DNA of 64,000 nt from the NCBI RefSeq assembly GCF_002127535.1, contig NZ_MUBJ01000013.1, forward strand, positions 1-64,000. The letters are read 5' to 3'. The stretch is from Xenorhabdus vietnamensis. GTDB taxonomy: Bacteria; Pseudomonadota; Gammaproteobacteria; Enterobacterales; Enterobacteriaceae. Made by a program: the position numbers and the translations under genes. Shown piece after piece: positions 47,339-58,799 of this stretch. Position 1 is the first letter of the stretch, and every line of letters starts with the position of its first letter. The notes below the pieces were generated by a model. It was not told the DNA's origin. It ran no database searches and worked only from the letters and a program-made list of their open reading frames with translations.

Positions 47339-49900
47339 TTATTTGCAAGAAGTTTCAACCAAATATAAACCTGAAGCAGGTTCTTCATCAGATAGTTGGT
47401 AATTGACACGGCACTCTTGTATTTTTTTATGCCCCCATTTCACCCATATATTGCCAGATTTGGGAATTCCGCTGAGATAAACCTGCCCACTATCGCTGAC
47501 AATAGCGCTATTGGGTTCATCTATCTTGTCTTTTTGCTCTAATGTTGCCATTGCACCAAATGGAACCTCTTTGCCATCGTGAGAAAGTGTCAATAAAACA
47601 CGATGACCGATGCGAGTCTGGAAATTAGCCAAGCTTAGTGAACCGCGGGTTGGGACAATGGTTTGTGTGTTGATATCAATATCAACATTGTTACCCATTG
47701 AAAGCGTATCCAAAGAAATACGATTTTTTCTATAACTACTAACATAAGGCACAATGGCATAACCCTTCCGATCAGTCTTAATGCCAGAATGGTTTTGCAC
47801 TTTAACTCCTTGAGCGCCATTGGTACGTACTAACACCAACGTATCACCCAAAGATTGAGAAAACGTAACTCCGTAAGGATGGACAACGATCCCGCCATTT
47901 AACCCATAATTCAGCTGCTTGGAATGTTTATCATAATTATAGCCCGCATTGATCTGGCTAAATGCACCTTTATATTCGGCATTAATACTTCCACCACTGG
48001 CTTTATTTTGGCTGGAATAATTTTGCTGAATGCTATAATTCAGGTTGTTATCTTCAAGAACGCTGCCACTTAAACTGAGCTGATGAGAAGTATCACCATT
48101 TTTGCTACTGGTCATGTTATAGCTTGTCCAATTATTTTTTAGCCAGTGCTCAAGCGGAATTTGAATGCTAAATGACACAATCTGTTCATTGCGATTTGAG
48201 CCGGGAGGGGTGTTATAAGAATAGTTCAGATTGTAATTGATGGAATTGTAATTAGTGCCATAGCCTGCACTGATATTCCTCTCATAACCTTTTTGATACC
48301 AATAATCTTGCTGAAAAGCAGTTACATAAACGCTGCCCCAATCGCCTAACGTTTGGTTGATGTGTAGCTGCAATTTACTGCGTTTATTGGTGTTGTAATG
48401 GCTATTATTGGTTGTATCCAATTCATTGGCTTCTTTAAAATCATAAAAACTTTGAGTCGAGTAACGATAACCCGCCAGAGTAACGTTAGTGCCAGTTTTA
48501 GAAATATCTTTGGCATATTGGAAACGATAGGATTGCCCAGAACCACTGGAGTTAGGGATAAAATTAGTTTTGGCATAAGTTGCATCAAGAGATAGGGAAC
48601 CCCAATCAGAAAGGTTATAACCTGTACCCAAAGCGATGGACTGATAATCCTTTGCGAGAGTTGTTCCAGCATATGTTGTGACACGGTTGGAAATACCATA
48701 AATCACCGTACCTTGCATAAAATAAGGCTCTTTGCCCTGCAGGGAGTTAGAGTGGTATTTTCCCAGAGTCAGAGAATGGCGCAGGCCATTCTCCCTTAAC
48801 ATAATGGGCACGGTAGAAAAGGTTTGCACAGAACGTTGTTCTTTTCCATCTGCTTCTTTTATGATGACTTCCAGATCGCCAGTGGCAATAGTTGGATAGA
48901 GATCGTTAATGACGAAAGGCCCGGGAGAAACATAGGTTTCATAGATAATGTAACCATTTTGTTTAATGGTGACTTGGGCATTACTTTGTGCAATTCCCCT
49001 AATTGTCGGAGCGAAGCCTTTTATGCTATCAGGCAACATACTGTCATCAGAAGCTAACTGTATTCCACGAAATTGAAAACTATCAAAGATAGGGGAGAGT
49101 GTATAACTATCCCCCAGTGTTAACTGGCTTTTTAATGCATGAATATCTCGTTGGAGATAAGTATTGAGGTTTTGCCATTTTTTGTTCTGACTACTATAGG
49201 TCGAATAATTCCGTAAACGCCATGCATCCCAATTTGCACCTGTTCTGAGGTTCAGAAAATGATTAGTCATTGAACCAGGATAACTATCCTGCCAAGTCAT
49301 GGAACCACTGTAATTATAATTAACCAACAAAGAGGTTAATCCCTGCTCCCATAAATGAGGAGGAACATAGTCTCTGGCTTGGTTTTGCAACGCAGATTGT
49401 GGAATACTGATATCCAGCCGTTGGTGCTTAAAATCAAAAGAAGACGATGCAGATGGAATATACTGACTAAGTTCAGTGAATTCGGTTTCCTGCGGCAGAT
49501 TACGCAATAATAGGAATGAATCAATATTTACTCCCATTTCTTTGAGTTGCTGTATCTTGAGTTTGGGTAAAAGCTTATTGTTTACAATAACAAAATCAAT
49601 ATTTCTGGTATCTACTTTTTCTCGGTTTAGATAGATATCTACCCAATAACGACCAGGTGGTTGTTGATCATCTTGAGTAAAAACAGATAGATCAATATCT
49701 TCAGGAAATCCTGAATGGGTTTCCAATGCATTGATATTGAAATATTCTTCAGTATAAGCTTTATTGGTATGTATCAAAAACCATGTGATTAACAATATAC
49801 AGATGAAAAATTTGCTGTATAAATAGCGTAAACTTAGCTTGATAAATAATACCCAATTATCAGAAATGTTTTGTTGAAGATAATGACGATATTTATCCAT
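47339..49900 (-). CDS. Fimbrial outer-membrane usher
   Basis: 853 residues of the FimD/PapC family: N-terminal chaperone-binding domain (EYFNINALE and so on), 24-strand barrel with plug, and C-terminal domains with a Cys pair near the end. The signal sequence is unusually long (about 50 residues before the mature EEYF). The usher threads chaperone-bound subunits through the outer membrane. It overlaps the longest form of the adhesin frame. Confidence 0.92.
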   Translation of the reverse strand: MDKYRHYLQQNISDNWVLFIKLSLRYLYSKFFICILLITWFLIHTNKAYTEEYFNINALETHSGFPEDIDLSVFTQDDQQPPGRYWVDIYLNREKVDTRNIDFVIVNNKLLPKLKIQQLKEMGVNIDSFLLLRNLPQETEFTELSQYIPSASSSFDFKHQRLDISIPQSALQNQARDYVPPHLWEQGLTSLLVNYNYSGSMTWQDSYPGSMTNHFLNLRTGANWDAWRLRNYSTYSSQNKKWQNLNTYLQRDIHALKSQLTLGDSYTLSPIFDSFQFRGIQLASDDSMLPDSIKGFAPTIRGIAQSNAQVTIKQNGYIIYETYVSPGPFVINDLYPTIATGDLEVIIKEADGKEQRSVQTFSTVPIMLRENGLRHSLTLGKYHSNSLQGKEPYFMQGTVIYGISNRVTTYAGTTLAKDYQSIALGTGYNLSDWGSLSLDATYAKTNFIPNSSGSGQSYRFQYAKDISKTGTNVTLAGYRYSTQSFYDFKEANELDTTNNSHYNTNKRSKLQLHINQTLGDWGSVYVTAFQQDYWYQKGYERNISAGYGTNYNSINYNLNYSYNTPPGSNRNEQIVSFSIQIPLEHWLKNNWTSYNMTSSKNGDTSHQLSLSGSVLEDNNLNYSIQQNYSSQNKASGGSINAEYKGAFSQINAGYNYDKHSKQLNYGLNGGIVVHPYGVTFSQSLGDTLVLVRTNGAQGVKVQNHSGIKTDRKGYAIVPYVSSYRKNRISLDTLSMGNNVDIDINTQTIVPTRGSLSLANFQTRIGHRVLLTLSHDGKEVPFGAMATLEQKDKIDEPNSAIVSDSGQVYLSGIPKSGNIWVKWGHKKIQECRVNYQLSDEEPASGLYLVETSCK

Positions 49901-49987
49901 GATAGTTTTCTAATTTTGATATACCCGCTATATCTCAAGCTGTATATTAAAAGTGATTAGGTATATATAAATTTTATAATTTTTTGA

Positions 49988-50692
49988 TCAAAACACTCTT
50001 TTTTCTTCTGGCGTTACACCGCCAAAATCATTAATCGTTTTCCAGATCACTTGATTGATGTTTTTTATGGGAACATCCCAACTTTTTTGTTCAAAAGGTG
50101 GAATCATTCCTGCGGATTGGATTTCATAATTTTTTACGCCATTGCCGGTAGCCAGCTCAGAAAAAGAAATATAATAGGGCGTTGGATTCTCGGCGATCAG
50201 TTTATTCCCATCAGTTTTGAATTTCAGTAGCTTATAAGCCATGTTGGCATTGTCCGCTAAGTTAACTGGACGATAGAATAATTTAAACCGAGATTTCACT
50301 GTGATTTGCAACTGGTTTTGTTCTGACTTAGTTGTAGCAGGAATAGATTTGACGTTAATCCAGAATACAGATTCTCTATCATTTGGTAAATTATTTCCAG
50401 ATTTAACAATTCGTAAAATATTCTCATTCCCAGCTATCAATTTAAAGAGCGGAGGCGTGATAATAAAAGGCGCTTTAGCTTCATCATGTTCGCCTTGAAC
50501 CCACGATTGAATGAGATAAGAAATATCAGTTTCTGGATTGTTAATAGAGATGGATGCTTCTTTTTGATCACTAATGTAAACAACGCGAGTACCGCCAATG
50601 ACGACACCCGCAAAAGAAATGTTAGAACTAAAAATGTAGATTGCAATAAGAATAAAAATGCGAAAGGATTTCAAAATGATTGCTCCAAACAA
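49988..50692 (-). CDS. Periplasmic fimbrial chaperone
   Basis: 234 residues of the PapD/FimC family. Signal peptide (about 1-28), then GVVIGGTRVVYISDQK with the conserved Arg that anchors pilin C-termini. The later LPNDRESVFWINVKSIPA is the family signature. It caps pilin subunits by donor-strand complementation and hands them to the usher. Confidence 0.93.
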   Translation of the reverse strand: MFGAIILKSFRIFILIAIYIFSSNISFAGVVIGGTRVVYISDQKEASISINNPETDISYLIQSWVQGEHDEAKAPFIITPPLFKLIAGNENILRIVKSGNNLPNDRESVFWINVKSIPATTKSEQNQLQITVKSRFKLFYRPVNLADNANMAYKLLKFKTDGNKLIAENPTPYYISFSELATGNGVKNYEIQSAGMIPPFEQKSWDVPIKNINQVIWKTINDFGGVTPEEKRVF

Positions 50693-50818
50693 TATTGTTT
50701 TTATATTTATTAATATATAGACAATCTAAATATGCCTGTCTATTGTTTTGGCATCCTTGCCATTAATTCCATTGGTTATAGGTGATTTGGTTAGTGGTGC
50801 TTTAGCTATATAGGTAAA

Positions 50819-51346
50819 TTAGTTATAGATGATAGTGAAGTTAGCTACCGCATCACCCGAACCAGGAGTTACTTTATCAGCTGTCGCTATATACTTGGCA
50901 ACAAAATTCATCTCATCAGTCTTTTGACCACTCAATTGCTGAGGACGAGAGTTTTCAGCCATATTGACTCTTGAGTTACCGTCATTTTCATAAAGAGCGA
51001 TAGCGACACCCTGAGCAATATTTTCACCATTATTAGTTAATGCTAAAAAACGACTATTGGCTCTATCCGTTTGACCATCAAATTTGACCTGTGCATATTT
51101 AACATTTGTTGGGCAGTCTGATAATTTTATACTAAAACGGGTGGGGGCGGAGGTACTATAAATCCCATTGAATGAATTTGAGCTGATAGTTCCCATATTT
51201 ACGGTTTGACTAGCTGAGCTTGAATCAATCTTACACGCAGTATCTGTAATCTTTCCCGTAAACTTGATTTGCCCATCGGCAGCGTATGCAGCTGACATAA
51301 ATACAGATGATACAAATAAAGATGAAATAAGTAATTTTGTTTTCAT
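50819..51346 (-). CDS. Major fimbrial subunit (type 1 pilin family)
   Basis: 175 residues: signal peptide ending AYA, mature start ADGQIKFTGKITDTACKID, paired Cys (in TACKI and SDCPTN), and C-terminal NFTIIYN with the penultimate Tyr typical of chaperone-usher pilins. First gene of the operon. Confidence 0.93.
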   Translation of the reverse strand: MKTKLLISSLFVSSVFMSAAYAADGQIKFTGKITDTACKIDSSSASQTVNMGTISSNSFNGIYSTSAPTRFSIKLSDCPTNVKYAQVKFDGQTDRANSRFLALTNNGENIAQGVAIALYENDGNSRVNMAENSRPQQLSGQKTDEMNFVAKYIATADKVTPGSGDAVANFTIIYN

Positions 51347-52064
51347 TTTTTAATACATCCCATCTCAGACGAACTTATTCGACAGAGAAATAAATTATTA
51401 AGTTAATGTTAAGACCGTACATTAGTACAGCAAGTGGATTGCTTAGGTTTACATCTGAAAAACAACAAATAAATAACAGTTCATATTCCCTTATCAACGG
51501 ATAAGGCAAAGAATATAGTAGCGAGTAATTAACAAAGATCAAAATAATAACTTGACTAATCTCGTTATTCGGAGTTTTAAAGCTGTTAAGTTATCATTAA
51601 TAGCATTGTTATTCATAAGGTGTAGTTTTTTCCGAATGCTAATGAATTTTTATTCTGTTTTATAAGATTAACTATTAATTGATGATATCTTGTAAAAAGT
51701 AAACATGATGTAATTCACATATATATTTGTGATTTATTTTTTTTGCTATATTTTTAATTAAATGTTATTTATTTGTGACTGTCGTTTTTTCGTGTGGTTT
51801 ATATGCTAAATATTTTAATTATATTGGGAGTTAAATTTGAGCTTTAAATAAATTTGAATTATTTTCATCTGTTTAAAGTTAACTTGTCATTAATAATATT
51901 TTGAAAATAAACACTTAACCACAGAAGAATTTTAAATTTACCCAAAAATTATCCACTGGTTAAATAGAATTAATTCTTATGTATTGGTTGTATAATGATC
52001 TTTACTTTTCATTTAGTTACAACATTCTTTTAAAGCATCAAAAAAACAAAAAACTACCAAAAAA
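51347..52064. other. Long AT-rich promoter interval of the fimbrial operon
   Basis: About 720 bp, very AT-rich, with no gene. No invertible element with clear inverted repeats and no fim recombinase is visible, so phase variation by inversion is not supported here. Confidence 0.5.
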
Positions 52065-52092
52065 TAAGAGGAGAAATATATTTCTCCTCTTA
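52065..52092 (-). terminator. Terminator of ydgI
   Basis: A perfect 28-nt palindrome (arms AAGAGGAGAAAT and ATTTCTCCTCTT), followed on the minus strand by ATTTTTTGG and more T runs. Confidence 0.85.
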
Positions 52093-52144
52093 AACTAACC
52101 ACTTGAATAAAAAATAAATTTACATTCAATAATATAAATTACCG

Positions 52145-53536
52145 TCAGTATATTAACAACCACATAGATGGAATAGCTATCAGAAACAGAATCACTATAG
52201 CTAACCTTTCTATTATATTTAAATGGATTTTTTCCTGACCTTGTTTACATGCATACAAAAAAACCAGCAATCCGGGAACATATAACACAACTGACAACAG
52301 AAGATTCATTAAACCAGAAGCATACAATAACCATAATCCATAAACACAAGCTCCCAAAGCAACAGCGAGTAAAGCACGACTACTGCGTTGAAAAGCAACT
52401 TTCATTAAAAATGCACCAACAAGAAGGTAGGGCACAAGGATCATCTCTGATGCAATAGAAAGCAATGTATTGTAATTACTGCCGCTTAACCAAATTAGAA
52501 TCAAAGAAAGTTGAATTGCGCCGTTAGTGATCCAGAGTGATGACTCAGGTGCTTTTTTGCTGTTTTGTTTCTTAAACACTTTGGGAAATGAACCGTGTAA
52601 AGAAGCAATAAATGGCACTTCTGCCGCCATAATTGTCCAGCTCAGATAGGCGCCACAAACAGAAATGATCAAACCGGTGATAATCACAATCTGACCAGAG
52701 GAACCCATTAATCCTACCATCAGAGTTGCCATTGACGGATTGCGCATAGCTGCTAATTCAGGTCTAGAAACCAATCCTAATGAAAGCAGGGTGAGAAGCA
52801 CATATAACCCTAACGCAGAGATAACCGCCAGTATAGTTGCGATACCAATATCCTTACGTTTTCTTGCCCGGGCTGAAACAACGACTGCGCCTTCAACACC
52901 AATAAAAACCCATAGTGTAATTAGCATTGTGTCTTTAACTTGTTGCCAGACAGGAACACCCATTTCAATTCCATTGAAATCAAAAGAGAACACATCCATT
53001 TTGAAAGCGATGGTAGCTAAAATAATAAAAATTCCCAATGGCAATAATTTTGCCATTGTAGCTAGCAGATTAACTCCTGCCGCCGTCTGTACTCCACGCA
53101 GTACCAGCCAATGAACAAACCACAATAAGATGGATTCGCCTATCAAAGATTGCCAAGTATTACCATCACCAAAGATTACGGAGTGATCAGTATCAGTGAA
53201 AAAGCTTAATGCAGCAAAGACGATAACCAAATAAGAGACATTAGCAATAATGGCGCAGAACCAATACCCCCATGCAGAGCAAAATCCAACCAACTCCCCA
53301 AAGCCTTCTCTTGCATAAGTAAAAATACCGCTATCCAAATCAGGGCGAAGTCGTGAAAGTAAAAGTAAGGAAGTGGCTAAAAAGAGAATACCTATGCCTG
53401 TAATTCCCCAACCAATCATTAATGCAACAGGACTACCTACCTGTGCCATGTTTTGCGGCAAACTGAATACGCCGGCACCGACCATAGAACTGAGTACCAG
53501 TGCTGTCAGAGACGTAAGGCCTAATTTCTTTTCCAA
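52145..53536 (-). CDS. ydgI: YdgI/ArcD-type arginine-ornithine antiporter
   Basis: 463 residues from TTG at 53536 (LEKKLGLTSLTALV), chosen because AGGAACG is 5-9 nt upstream and the length then matches E. coli YdgI; the frame is open 26 codons further up but without family similarity. APC superfamily with about 12 transmembrane helices; the substrate loop SSMVGAGVFSLP is in helix 1. The family exchanges basic amino acids for products such as ornithine or putrescine. Neighbour ydgH matches E. coli. Confidence 0.88.
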   Translation of the reverse strand: MEKKLGLTSLTALVLSSMVGAGVFSLPQNMAQVGSPVALMIGWGITGIGILFLATSLLLLSRLRPDLDSGIFTYAREGFGELVGFCSAWGYWFCAIIANVSYLVIVFAALSFFTDTDHSVIFGDGNTWQSLIGESILLWFVHWLVLRGVQTAAGVNLLATMAKLLPLGIFIILATIAFKMDVFSFDFNGIEMGVPVWQQVKDTMLITLWVFIGVEGAVVVSARARKRKDIGIATILAVISALGLYVLLTLLSLGLVSRPELAAMRNPSMATLMVGLMGSSGQIVIITGLIISVCGAYLSWTIMAAEVPFIASLHGSFPKVFKKQNSKKAPESSLWITNGAIQLSLILIWLSGSNYNTLLSIASEMILVPYLLVGAFLMKVAFQRSSRALLAVALGACVYGLWLLYASGLMNLLLSVVLYVPGLLVFLYACKQGQEKIHLNIIERLAIVILFLIAIPSMWLLIY

Positions 53537-54029
53537 AGATACGTTCCTAAAAATAATAGAATCAACACAATTAGTCAGAACACTTGTCCTGAATATCGAA
53601 CACATATTGGACATTTATTGCATCCATGCTATGGATTGCAGAAAAGATTTAGTGGATAAATCTAAAAACAGAGCGATTCTACGGAGTGAAAGGATTGTAT
53701 GCAATGGTTGACTATGCAAAAAAACATAAATTTTATGCATAAAATTGTGTTAACGAATAAGAAAACAAATTCTGGATAATTTTCATAATGCATATTATTA
53801 CTTTAATAAATAGGAAGATGACCAAAATATAAACATCTTTGATAATACCGAGCATTAATTTTACATAATGGAAACAAATGGAAAGCAATCATTTAAATAA
53901 CATCAATGAAACGAAAGGCCAAATAAGATTATCTACAAGTTACTACTACGCACTGAAATGTTTATTTTTTGTTAATTTATGAGGGTTTTGCTGATGTAGA
54001 TAAAAGGTTAACTACTCGAAAAATCCAAT
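53537..54029. other. Interval between ydgI and ydgH
   Basis: About 490 bp of AT-rich DNA with the ydgI promoter; no gene seen. Confidence 0.45.
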
Positions 54030-54060
54030 AAAAAAGCACAAATATTTTTTGTGCTTTTTT
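54030..54060. terminator. Terminator downstream of ydgH
   Basis: AAAAAAGCACAAA and TTTGTGCTTTTTT form a strong symmetric stem with A and T flanks, usable in both directions. Confidence 0.9.
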
Positions 54061-54086
54061 ATGAGCTACTGAATTACACTCTGCAA

Positions 54087-55055
54087 TTATTTGAATAAAT
54101 CTGCACTGACGGTAACGTTACCACCATTAGACTGCCATTCTCTAGTAACATGGTAATATTTTGCCCCTTTCTCTGCTGCACGCTTAGCAACCTGATAAGA
54201 AACTTCAGGGGCAGTAGTGTAATAACCAGAGAAGGTGATAGAGTCAAATGGAACCATCTGAGCTGCTGATGTTTTATTCAACTCTTGAATTTTTGTGCCA
54301 TTAGGCAAAGTTACCGTGTAACGACCACCTTTTGATGACTGAGTTTCAAAAAAGCGGCCAATTACATTGCTTGTTGAAGTTGAAGAAGCAATTCCTGGAA
54401 TTTCAACTTTCTTAGCTTCTTCTCCACCTTGTGCCAAAGCTTGGCGTCCTGATTCAGAGTCTGCCGGAATCACAGCTTCATTGGATTGAACCTTACGTTT
54501 TGGTGCATCTTCTTTATAAATATATGCCGTAACTATTTGGTTGCCACCATTATTCGGAGTAATGTCACGAACAATAAAGAAAGATGCTGCATCTTTCTTC
54601 TTCGCTGCTTTAGCGACGGCTTCTTTCAGGTCAGGATCAGTAGGGAAATAGCCATTCACTGTTACAGTATCGAAAGGCTCCAAAGTGGTTGCTTCTGTCT
54701 TAGGTAGCTCTTTGATGCCACGATAGATGCGATAATTAGGTGTTTTATCTGCTTTTTCCGCATCTTTATGGTACAAATCGGCTACAACACGTAAATTACC
54801 ACGTCCATTGAGATCGTCGAGGCTTTGGATGTAAAAACTCTCAGCGCCTTTTTTATCTGCCTGACGGGAAACTGCATCAGCAGCTTCATAAATTGCATTA
54901 AAACGACCAGTGACTGCAATTCGCTCAAAGGGTTTAAGCTCGACGGCTTGTTCTGGAGTCAATTCTTTAGCCGCATGTGCAGCAGTAATAGTAGTAGTTA
55001 AAATAGTAGTTAACGAGAACACCGCGGTAGCGATGATCGTTGTCTTCAGCTTCAT
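54087..55055 (-). CDS. ydgH: YdgH periplasmic protein, three DUF1471 repeats
   Basis: 322 residues from MKLKTTIIATAVF (55055), with AAAGGA upstream; the longer open frame adds no family sequence. Signal peptide ends near AHA. Three DUF1471 (BhsA/McbA/YhcN-like) repeats follow, each with a PFxxIxxxGxF/Y motif (PFERIAVTGRF, PFDTVTVNGYF, PFDSITFSGYY). The family is secreted or envelope-associated and stress-related; exact function unknown. Confidence 0.9.
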   Translation of the reverse strand: MKLKTTIIATAVFSLTTILTTTITAAHAAKELTPEQAVELKPFERIAVTGRFNAIYEAADAVSRQADKKGAESFYIQSLDDLNGRGNLRVVADLYHKDAEKADKTPNYRIYRGIKELPKTEATTLEPFDTVTVNGYFPTDPDLKEAVAKAAKKKDAASFFIVRDITPNNGGNQIVTAYIYKEDAPKRKVQSNEAVIPADSESGRQALAQGGEEAKKVEIPGIASSTSTSNVIGRFFETQSSKGGRYTVTLPNGTKIQELNKTSAAQMVPFDSITFSGYYTTAPEVSYQVAKRAAEKGAKYYHVTREWQSNGGNVTVSADLFK

Positions 55056-55445
55056 AAAAAATCCTTTCGCCTTGCGCATTAAAATATTTATAACGTGCTG
55101 AACATTGTTATGTATCACATAGAACGCAATTATTACATGTAATAATGCTAATTGTCGCAAGAAATTATGCCTTCTAAAGAAACGATTACCAGTTTTTAGT
55201 ATATGACACTGAGAATTTTAATAAATATAGTAAGTTATATGAATTGGATAATTGTTTACATTGGCAGGTCGTTTTGTTTTTCTGACTTTAATTATGATAA
55301 TTCGTTGACATTATTTTCATTGCGTTACTATTTTGTATTTTATTGATAGGTTTTGCTGATAGCAGAAATAAAATCAATCCAATCGTTAAATAGGCTTCAA
55401 CAAGGTAATAATCAGCAATATTTCATTCTCAAAGAAGGAAACATT
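55056..55445 (+). promoter_or_regulatory. Divergent ydgH/pntAB promoter interval
   Basis: About 390 bp without a gene. TTGACA at 55305-55310, with CTATTT 17 bp later, is a candidate sigma-70 promoter for pntAB, leaving a leader of about 110 nt. Confidence 0.45.
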
Positions 55446-56981
55446 ATGCATATTGGTGTACCAAAAGAGCGACTTTCCAACGAAGCGCGTGTTGCTGCCA
55501 CACCATCAACCGTGGCGCAATTGTGTAAATTGGGATTTAACGTCACAGTTGAGACGGGAGCAGGGCAACTTGCCAGTTTTGATAATATGGCTTATCAAAA
55601 AACAGGGGCTGATATAGCAGAACGCCATCAAGTTTGGCAAGCAGATATCATTTTAAAAGTAAACGCCCCTGAATATGATGAAATTGCTTTGATGAAAGAA
55701 GGTACTACGCTGATTAGTTTTATCTGGCCAGCGCAGAATCCGGAATTAATGGCAAAACTGGCTGAGCGAAAAGTCACTGTTCTGTCCATGGATGCCGTCC
55801 CTCGAATTTCTCGGGCACAATCTTTGGACGCTCTTAGTTCAATGGCGAATATTGCTGGTTATCGTGCCATTGTTGAAGCCGCCCATGAATTTGGTCGTTT
55901 TTTCACGGGGCAAATTACAGCTGCAGGTAAAGTACCACCAGCCAAAGTAATGATTATTGGGGCAGGTGTTGCTGGATTGGCTGCTATTGGAGCCGCAGGT
56001 AGCCTTGGTGCAATTGTCCGTGCTTTTGATACACGTCCGGAAGTCAAGGAACAAGTACAGAGCATGGGAGCCGAATTTTTGGAATTGAATTTTAAAGAGG
56101 AAGCAGGTAGTGGCGACGGCTATGCAAAAGTGATGTCAGAAGCCTTTATCAAAGCCGAAATGGAATTGTTTGCTGCACAAGCAAAGGAAGTCGATATTAT
56201 CGTTACAACTGCATTGATTCCGGGAAAACCAGCACCACGGCTTATCACAAAAGAAATGGTTGATTCCATGAAACCTGGCAGCGTAATTGTCGATCTGGCA
56301 GCCCAAAATGGGGGTAACTGTGAATACACGGAGGCTGATAAACTCGTCGTGACACCAAATGGTGTGAAAATTATCGGCTATACTGACTTACCCAGTCGAC
56401 TATCCACTCAATCATCACAACTCTACGGAACAAACATCGTTAATTTGCTGAAACTACTGTGCAAAGAGAAAAATGGAGAAATTGTTATTGATTTTAATGA
56501 TGTTGTTGTTCGTGGCGTCACTGTCATTAAAACGGGAGAAATCACGTGGCCTGCGCCACCAATCCAAGTTTCAGCCCAACCAGCAACCACTAAGCCGGCA
56601 TCAGTCAAAAAAGAGGAAAAATCGATAGATAAGCCAAAATCTCCGTGGCTAAAGTATGGAATATACGCACTGGCGATAATCCTGTATGGCTGGTTGGCAC
56701 ACGTTGCACCAAAAGAATTTTTATCTCATTTTACCGTTTTTGCCTTGTCCTGCGTAGTGGGTTATTACGTTGTCTGGAACGTCAGCCACTCATTGCACAC
56801 ACCATTGATGTCCGTCACCAACGCTATTTCCGGAATTATTGTAGTTGGAGCCATACTACAAATTGGTGAAGAGGGGTGGGTAAGTTTCTTCTCATTCATT
56901 GCCGTGTTAATTGCCAGCATCAATATCTTTGGTGGCTTTACTGTCACTCAACGCATGCTGAAAATGTTTCGTAAAGGATAA
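55446..56981 (+). CDS. pntA: NAD(P) transhydrogenase subunit alpha
   Basis: 511 residues from [11 protein letters not shown] (55446) behind GAAGGAAA; an upstream extension of 31 codons is unlikely. The NAD(H)-binding domain I ([18 protein letters not shown], about 174-191) precedes four C-terminal membrane helices (from about 400). With PntB it couples proton entry to hydride transfer from NADH to NADP+. Confidence 0.96.
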   Translation: MHIGVPKERLSNEARVAATPSTVAQLCKLGFNVTVETGAGQLASFDNMAYQKTGADIAERHQVWQADIILKVNAPEYDEIALMKEGTTLISFIWPAQNPELMAKLAERKVTVLSMDAVPRISRAQSLDALSSMANIAGYRAIVEAAHEFGRFFTGQITAAGKVPPAKVMIIGAGVAGLAAIGAAGSLGAIVRAFDTRPEVKEQVQSMGAEFLELNFKEEAGSGDGYAKVMSEAFIKAEMELFAAQAKEVDIIVTTALIPGKPAPRLITKEMVDSMKPGSVIVDLAAQNGGNCEYTEADKLVVTPNGVKIIGYTDLPSRLSTQSSQLYGTNIVNLLKLLCKEKNGEIVIDFNDVVVRGVTVIKTGEITWPAPPIQVSAQPATTKPASVKKEEKSIDKPKSPWLKYGIYALAIILYGWLAHVAPKEFLSHFTVFALSCVVGYYVVWNVSHSLHTPLMSVTNAISGIIVVGAILQIGEEGWVSFFSFIAVLIASINIFGGFTVTQRMLKMFRKG

Positions 56982-56991
56982 GGGGTAACTT

Positions 56992-58395
56992 ATGTCGAAC
57001 GGAATAATGTCAAACGGAATAGTTACGGCATCATATATTATTGCCGCCATTTTGTTTATTTTCAGTCTTGCCGGTCTTTCCCGCCACGAAAGCTCCAAAC
57101 GCGGTAATATTTTTGGCATCGTTGGTATGGCGATTGCGTTAATTGCGACTATTCTAGGACCTGATACGGGTAAAGTGGGCTGGATTATTTTAGCGATGAT
57201 CATCGGTGCAGTCATTGGTGTTCGCCTTGCTAAAAAAGTAGAAATGACCGAAATGCCCGAATTAGTTGCTATTCTGCACAGTTTTGTCGGCTTGGCGGCA
57301 GTTTTGGTTGGTTTCAATAGTTTTATAAGCCATGATATTTTCGCCATTCCTGTCATGGAAAGCATTCATCTGACAGAAGTTTTCCTTGGAGTATTTATTG
57401 GTGCCGTAACATTTACTGGTTCGATTGTGGCATTCGGTAAATTGCGTGGACAAATCTCTTCCAAGCCATTGATGTTACCGCATCGACATAAACTTAATCT
57501 GGCAGCCTTGATTGTATCTCTGATACTAATGTTCACTTTTATAAAAACAGAAAGTGTTGGCTTGCAAGTTTTCACCTTACTGGTAATGACAATCATCGCA
57601 CTCGCTTTTGGCTGGCATTTAGTTGCCTCCATTGGTGGTGCCGATATGCCTGTAGTTATTTCCATGCTGAACTCATATTCTGGCTGGGCAGCTGCGGCTG
57701 CAGGTTTCATGCTGAGTAATGACTTGCTGATAGTCACAGGTGCTTTAGTAGGTTCTTCAGGGGCAATTCTTTCTTATATTATGTGTAAAGCGATGAACCG
57801 TTCTTTTATCAGTGTCATCGCTGGCGGTTTCGGTACAGATGGTGCTTCATCCAGTGATGAACAAGATATGGGAGAATATCGTGAAGCAACAGCGGAAGAC
57901 GTTGCTGAACTACTGAAAAACTCCACATCTGTGATCATTACTCCCGGCTACGGTATGGCAGTCGCGCAAGCGCAATATCCTGTTCATGACATCACAGCGA
58001 AATTGCGTGATAAGGGTATCAATGTTCGCTTTGGTATTCATCCTGTTGCGGGACGTTTGCCGGGGCATATGAATGTGCTGCTTGCAGAGGCTAGAGTCCC
58101 TTACGATATTGTCTTGGAAATGGATGAAATTAATGATGATTTTTCTGAAACCGATACAGTTTTAGTTATCGGAGCTAATGACACAGTAAACCCCGCAGCC
58201 CAAGATGATCCTTCAAGTCCTATCGCTGGAATGCCAGTATTGGAAGTTTGGAAAGCCCAAAACGTCATCGTGTTTAAGCGTTCGATGAATACAGGATATG
58301 CGGGAGTACAAAATCCATTATTTTTTAAAGAGAATACACAAATGTTGTTTGGTGATGCTAAAGAGAGTGTAGAAGCAATTCTTCGCGCTTTATAA
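56992..58395 (+). CDS. pntB: NAD(P) transhydrogenase subunit beta
   Basis: 467 residues; membrane helices 1-9 then the NADP(H)-binding domain III ([16 protein letters not shown], about 320-335, and the later [13 protein letters not shown]). The first 10 residues are a duplication ([10 protein letters not shown]); E. coli has one copy, so translation may start at 56992 or 57007. AGGGG precedes the first ATG. Starts 10 nt after pntA. Confidence 0.96.
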   Translation: MSNGIMSNGIVTASYIIAAILFIFSLAGLSRHESSKRGNIFGIVGMAIALIATILGPDTGKVGWIILAMIIGAVIGVRLAKKVEMTEMPELVAILHSFVGLAAVLVGFNSFISHDIFAIPVMESIHLTEVFLGVFIGAVTFTGSIVAFGKLRGQISSKPLMLPHRHKLNLAALIVSLILMFTFIKTESVGLQVFTLLVMTIIALAFGWHLVASIGGADMPVVISMLNSYSGWAAAAAGFMLSNDLLIVTGALVGSSGAILSYIMCKAMNRSFISVIAGGFGTDGASSSDEQDMGEYREATAEDVAELLKNSTSVIITPGYGMAVAQAQYPVHDITAKLRDKGINVRFGIHPVAGRLPGHMNVLLAEARVPYDIVLEMDEINDDFSETDTVLVIGANDTVNPAAQDDPSSPIAGMPVLEVWKAQNVIVFKRSMNTGYAGVQNPLFFKENTQMLFGDAKESVEAILRAL

Positions 58396-58433
58396 TTACT
58401 ATGTATAATAGATTTAAAGCATCCTAAATAACC

Positions 58434-58467
58434 AAGAGCTTCATGTTATAACACGAGGCTCTTTTTT
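58434..58467 (+). terminator. Terminator after pntB
   Basis: AAGAGCTTCATGTTA pairs with TAACACGAGGCTCTT (two wobble positions), followed by T6. Confidence 0.9.
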
Positions 58468-58799
58468 ATTATATTTACATAAAATGTAATATTATTTATA
58501 TCCTTCATCTTTTAATTTACAACACACTCAACAAAATATAGAGTAATGTGTCAGCTTTAAAATAAATTGAGTGATAAAAACATCTGTGTTTTATGATTTT
58601 CCTGATAGGATAATCAAATAATGTCACTAATGGTTGGTAGTAATAGTATGTTAGCATGAAGTTCAATAAATTTACCTTGACCTTTTCAAATATTATGACT
58701 TATTGCAGAGAAACTTACATTTATTTAAAATCAAAACCCCACCTCATTACTTACTTCAAAATACATATATCAAAAAATGTCTTTTAAGAATATAAATTA
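58468..58799. other. AT-rich interval before the NRPS locus
   Basis: About 330 bp without a gene; probable promoter region of the NRPS operon. Confidence 0.45.

Noticed and set aside
51347..52064. Invertible promoter (fim switch) upstream of the pilin gene
   Set aside because: No pair of matching inverted repeats flanking a promoter and no recombinase gene nearby could be found by eye.
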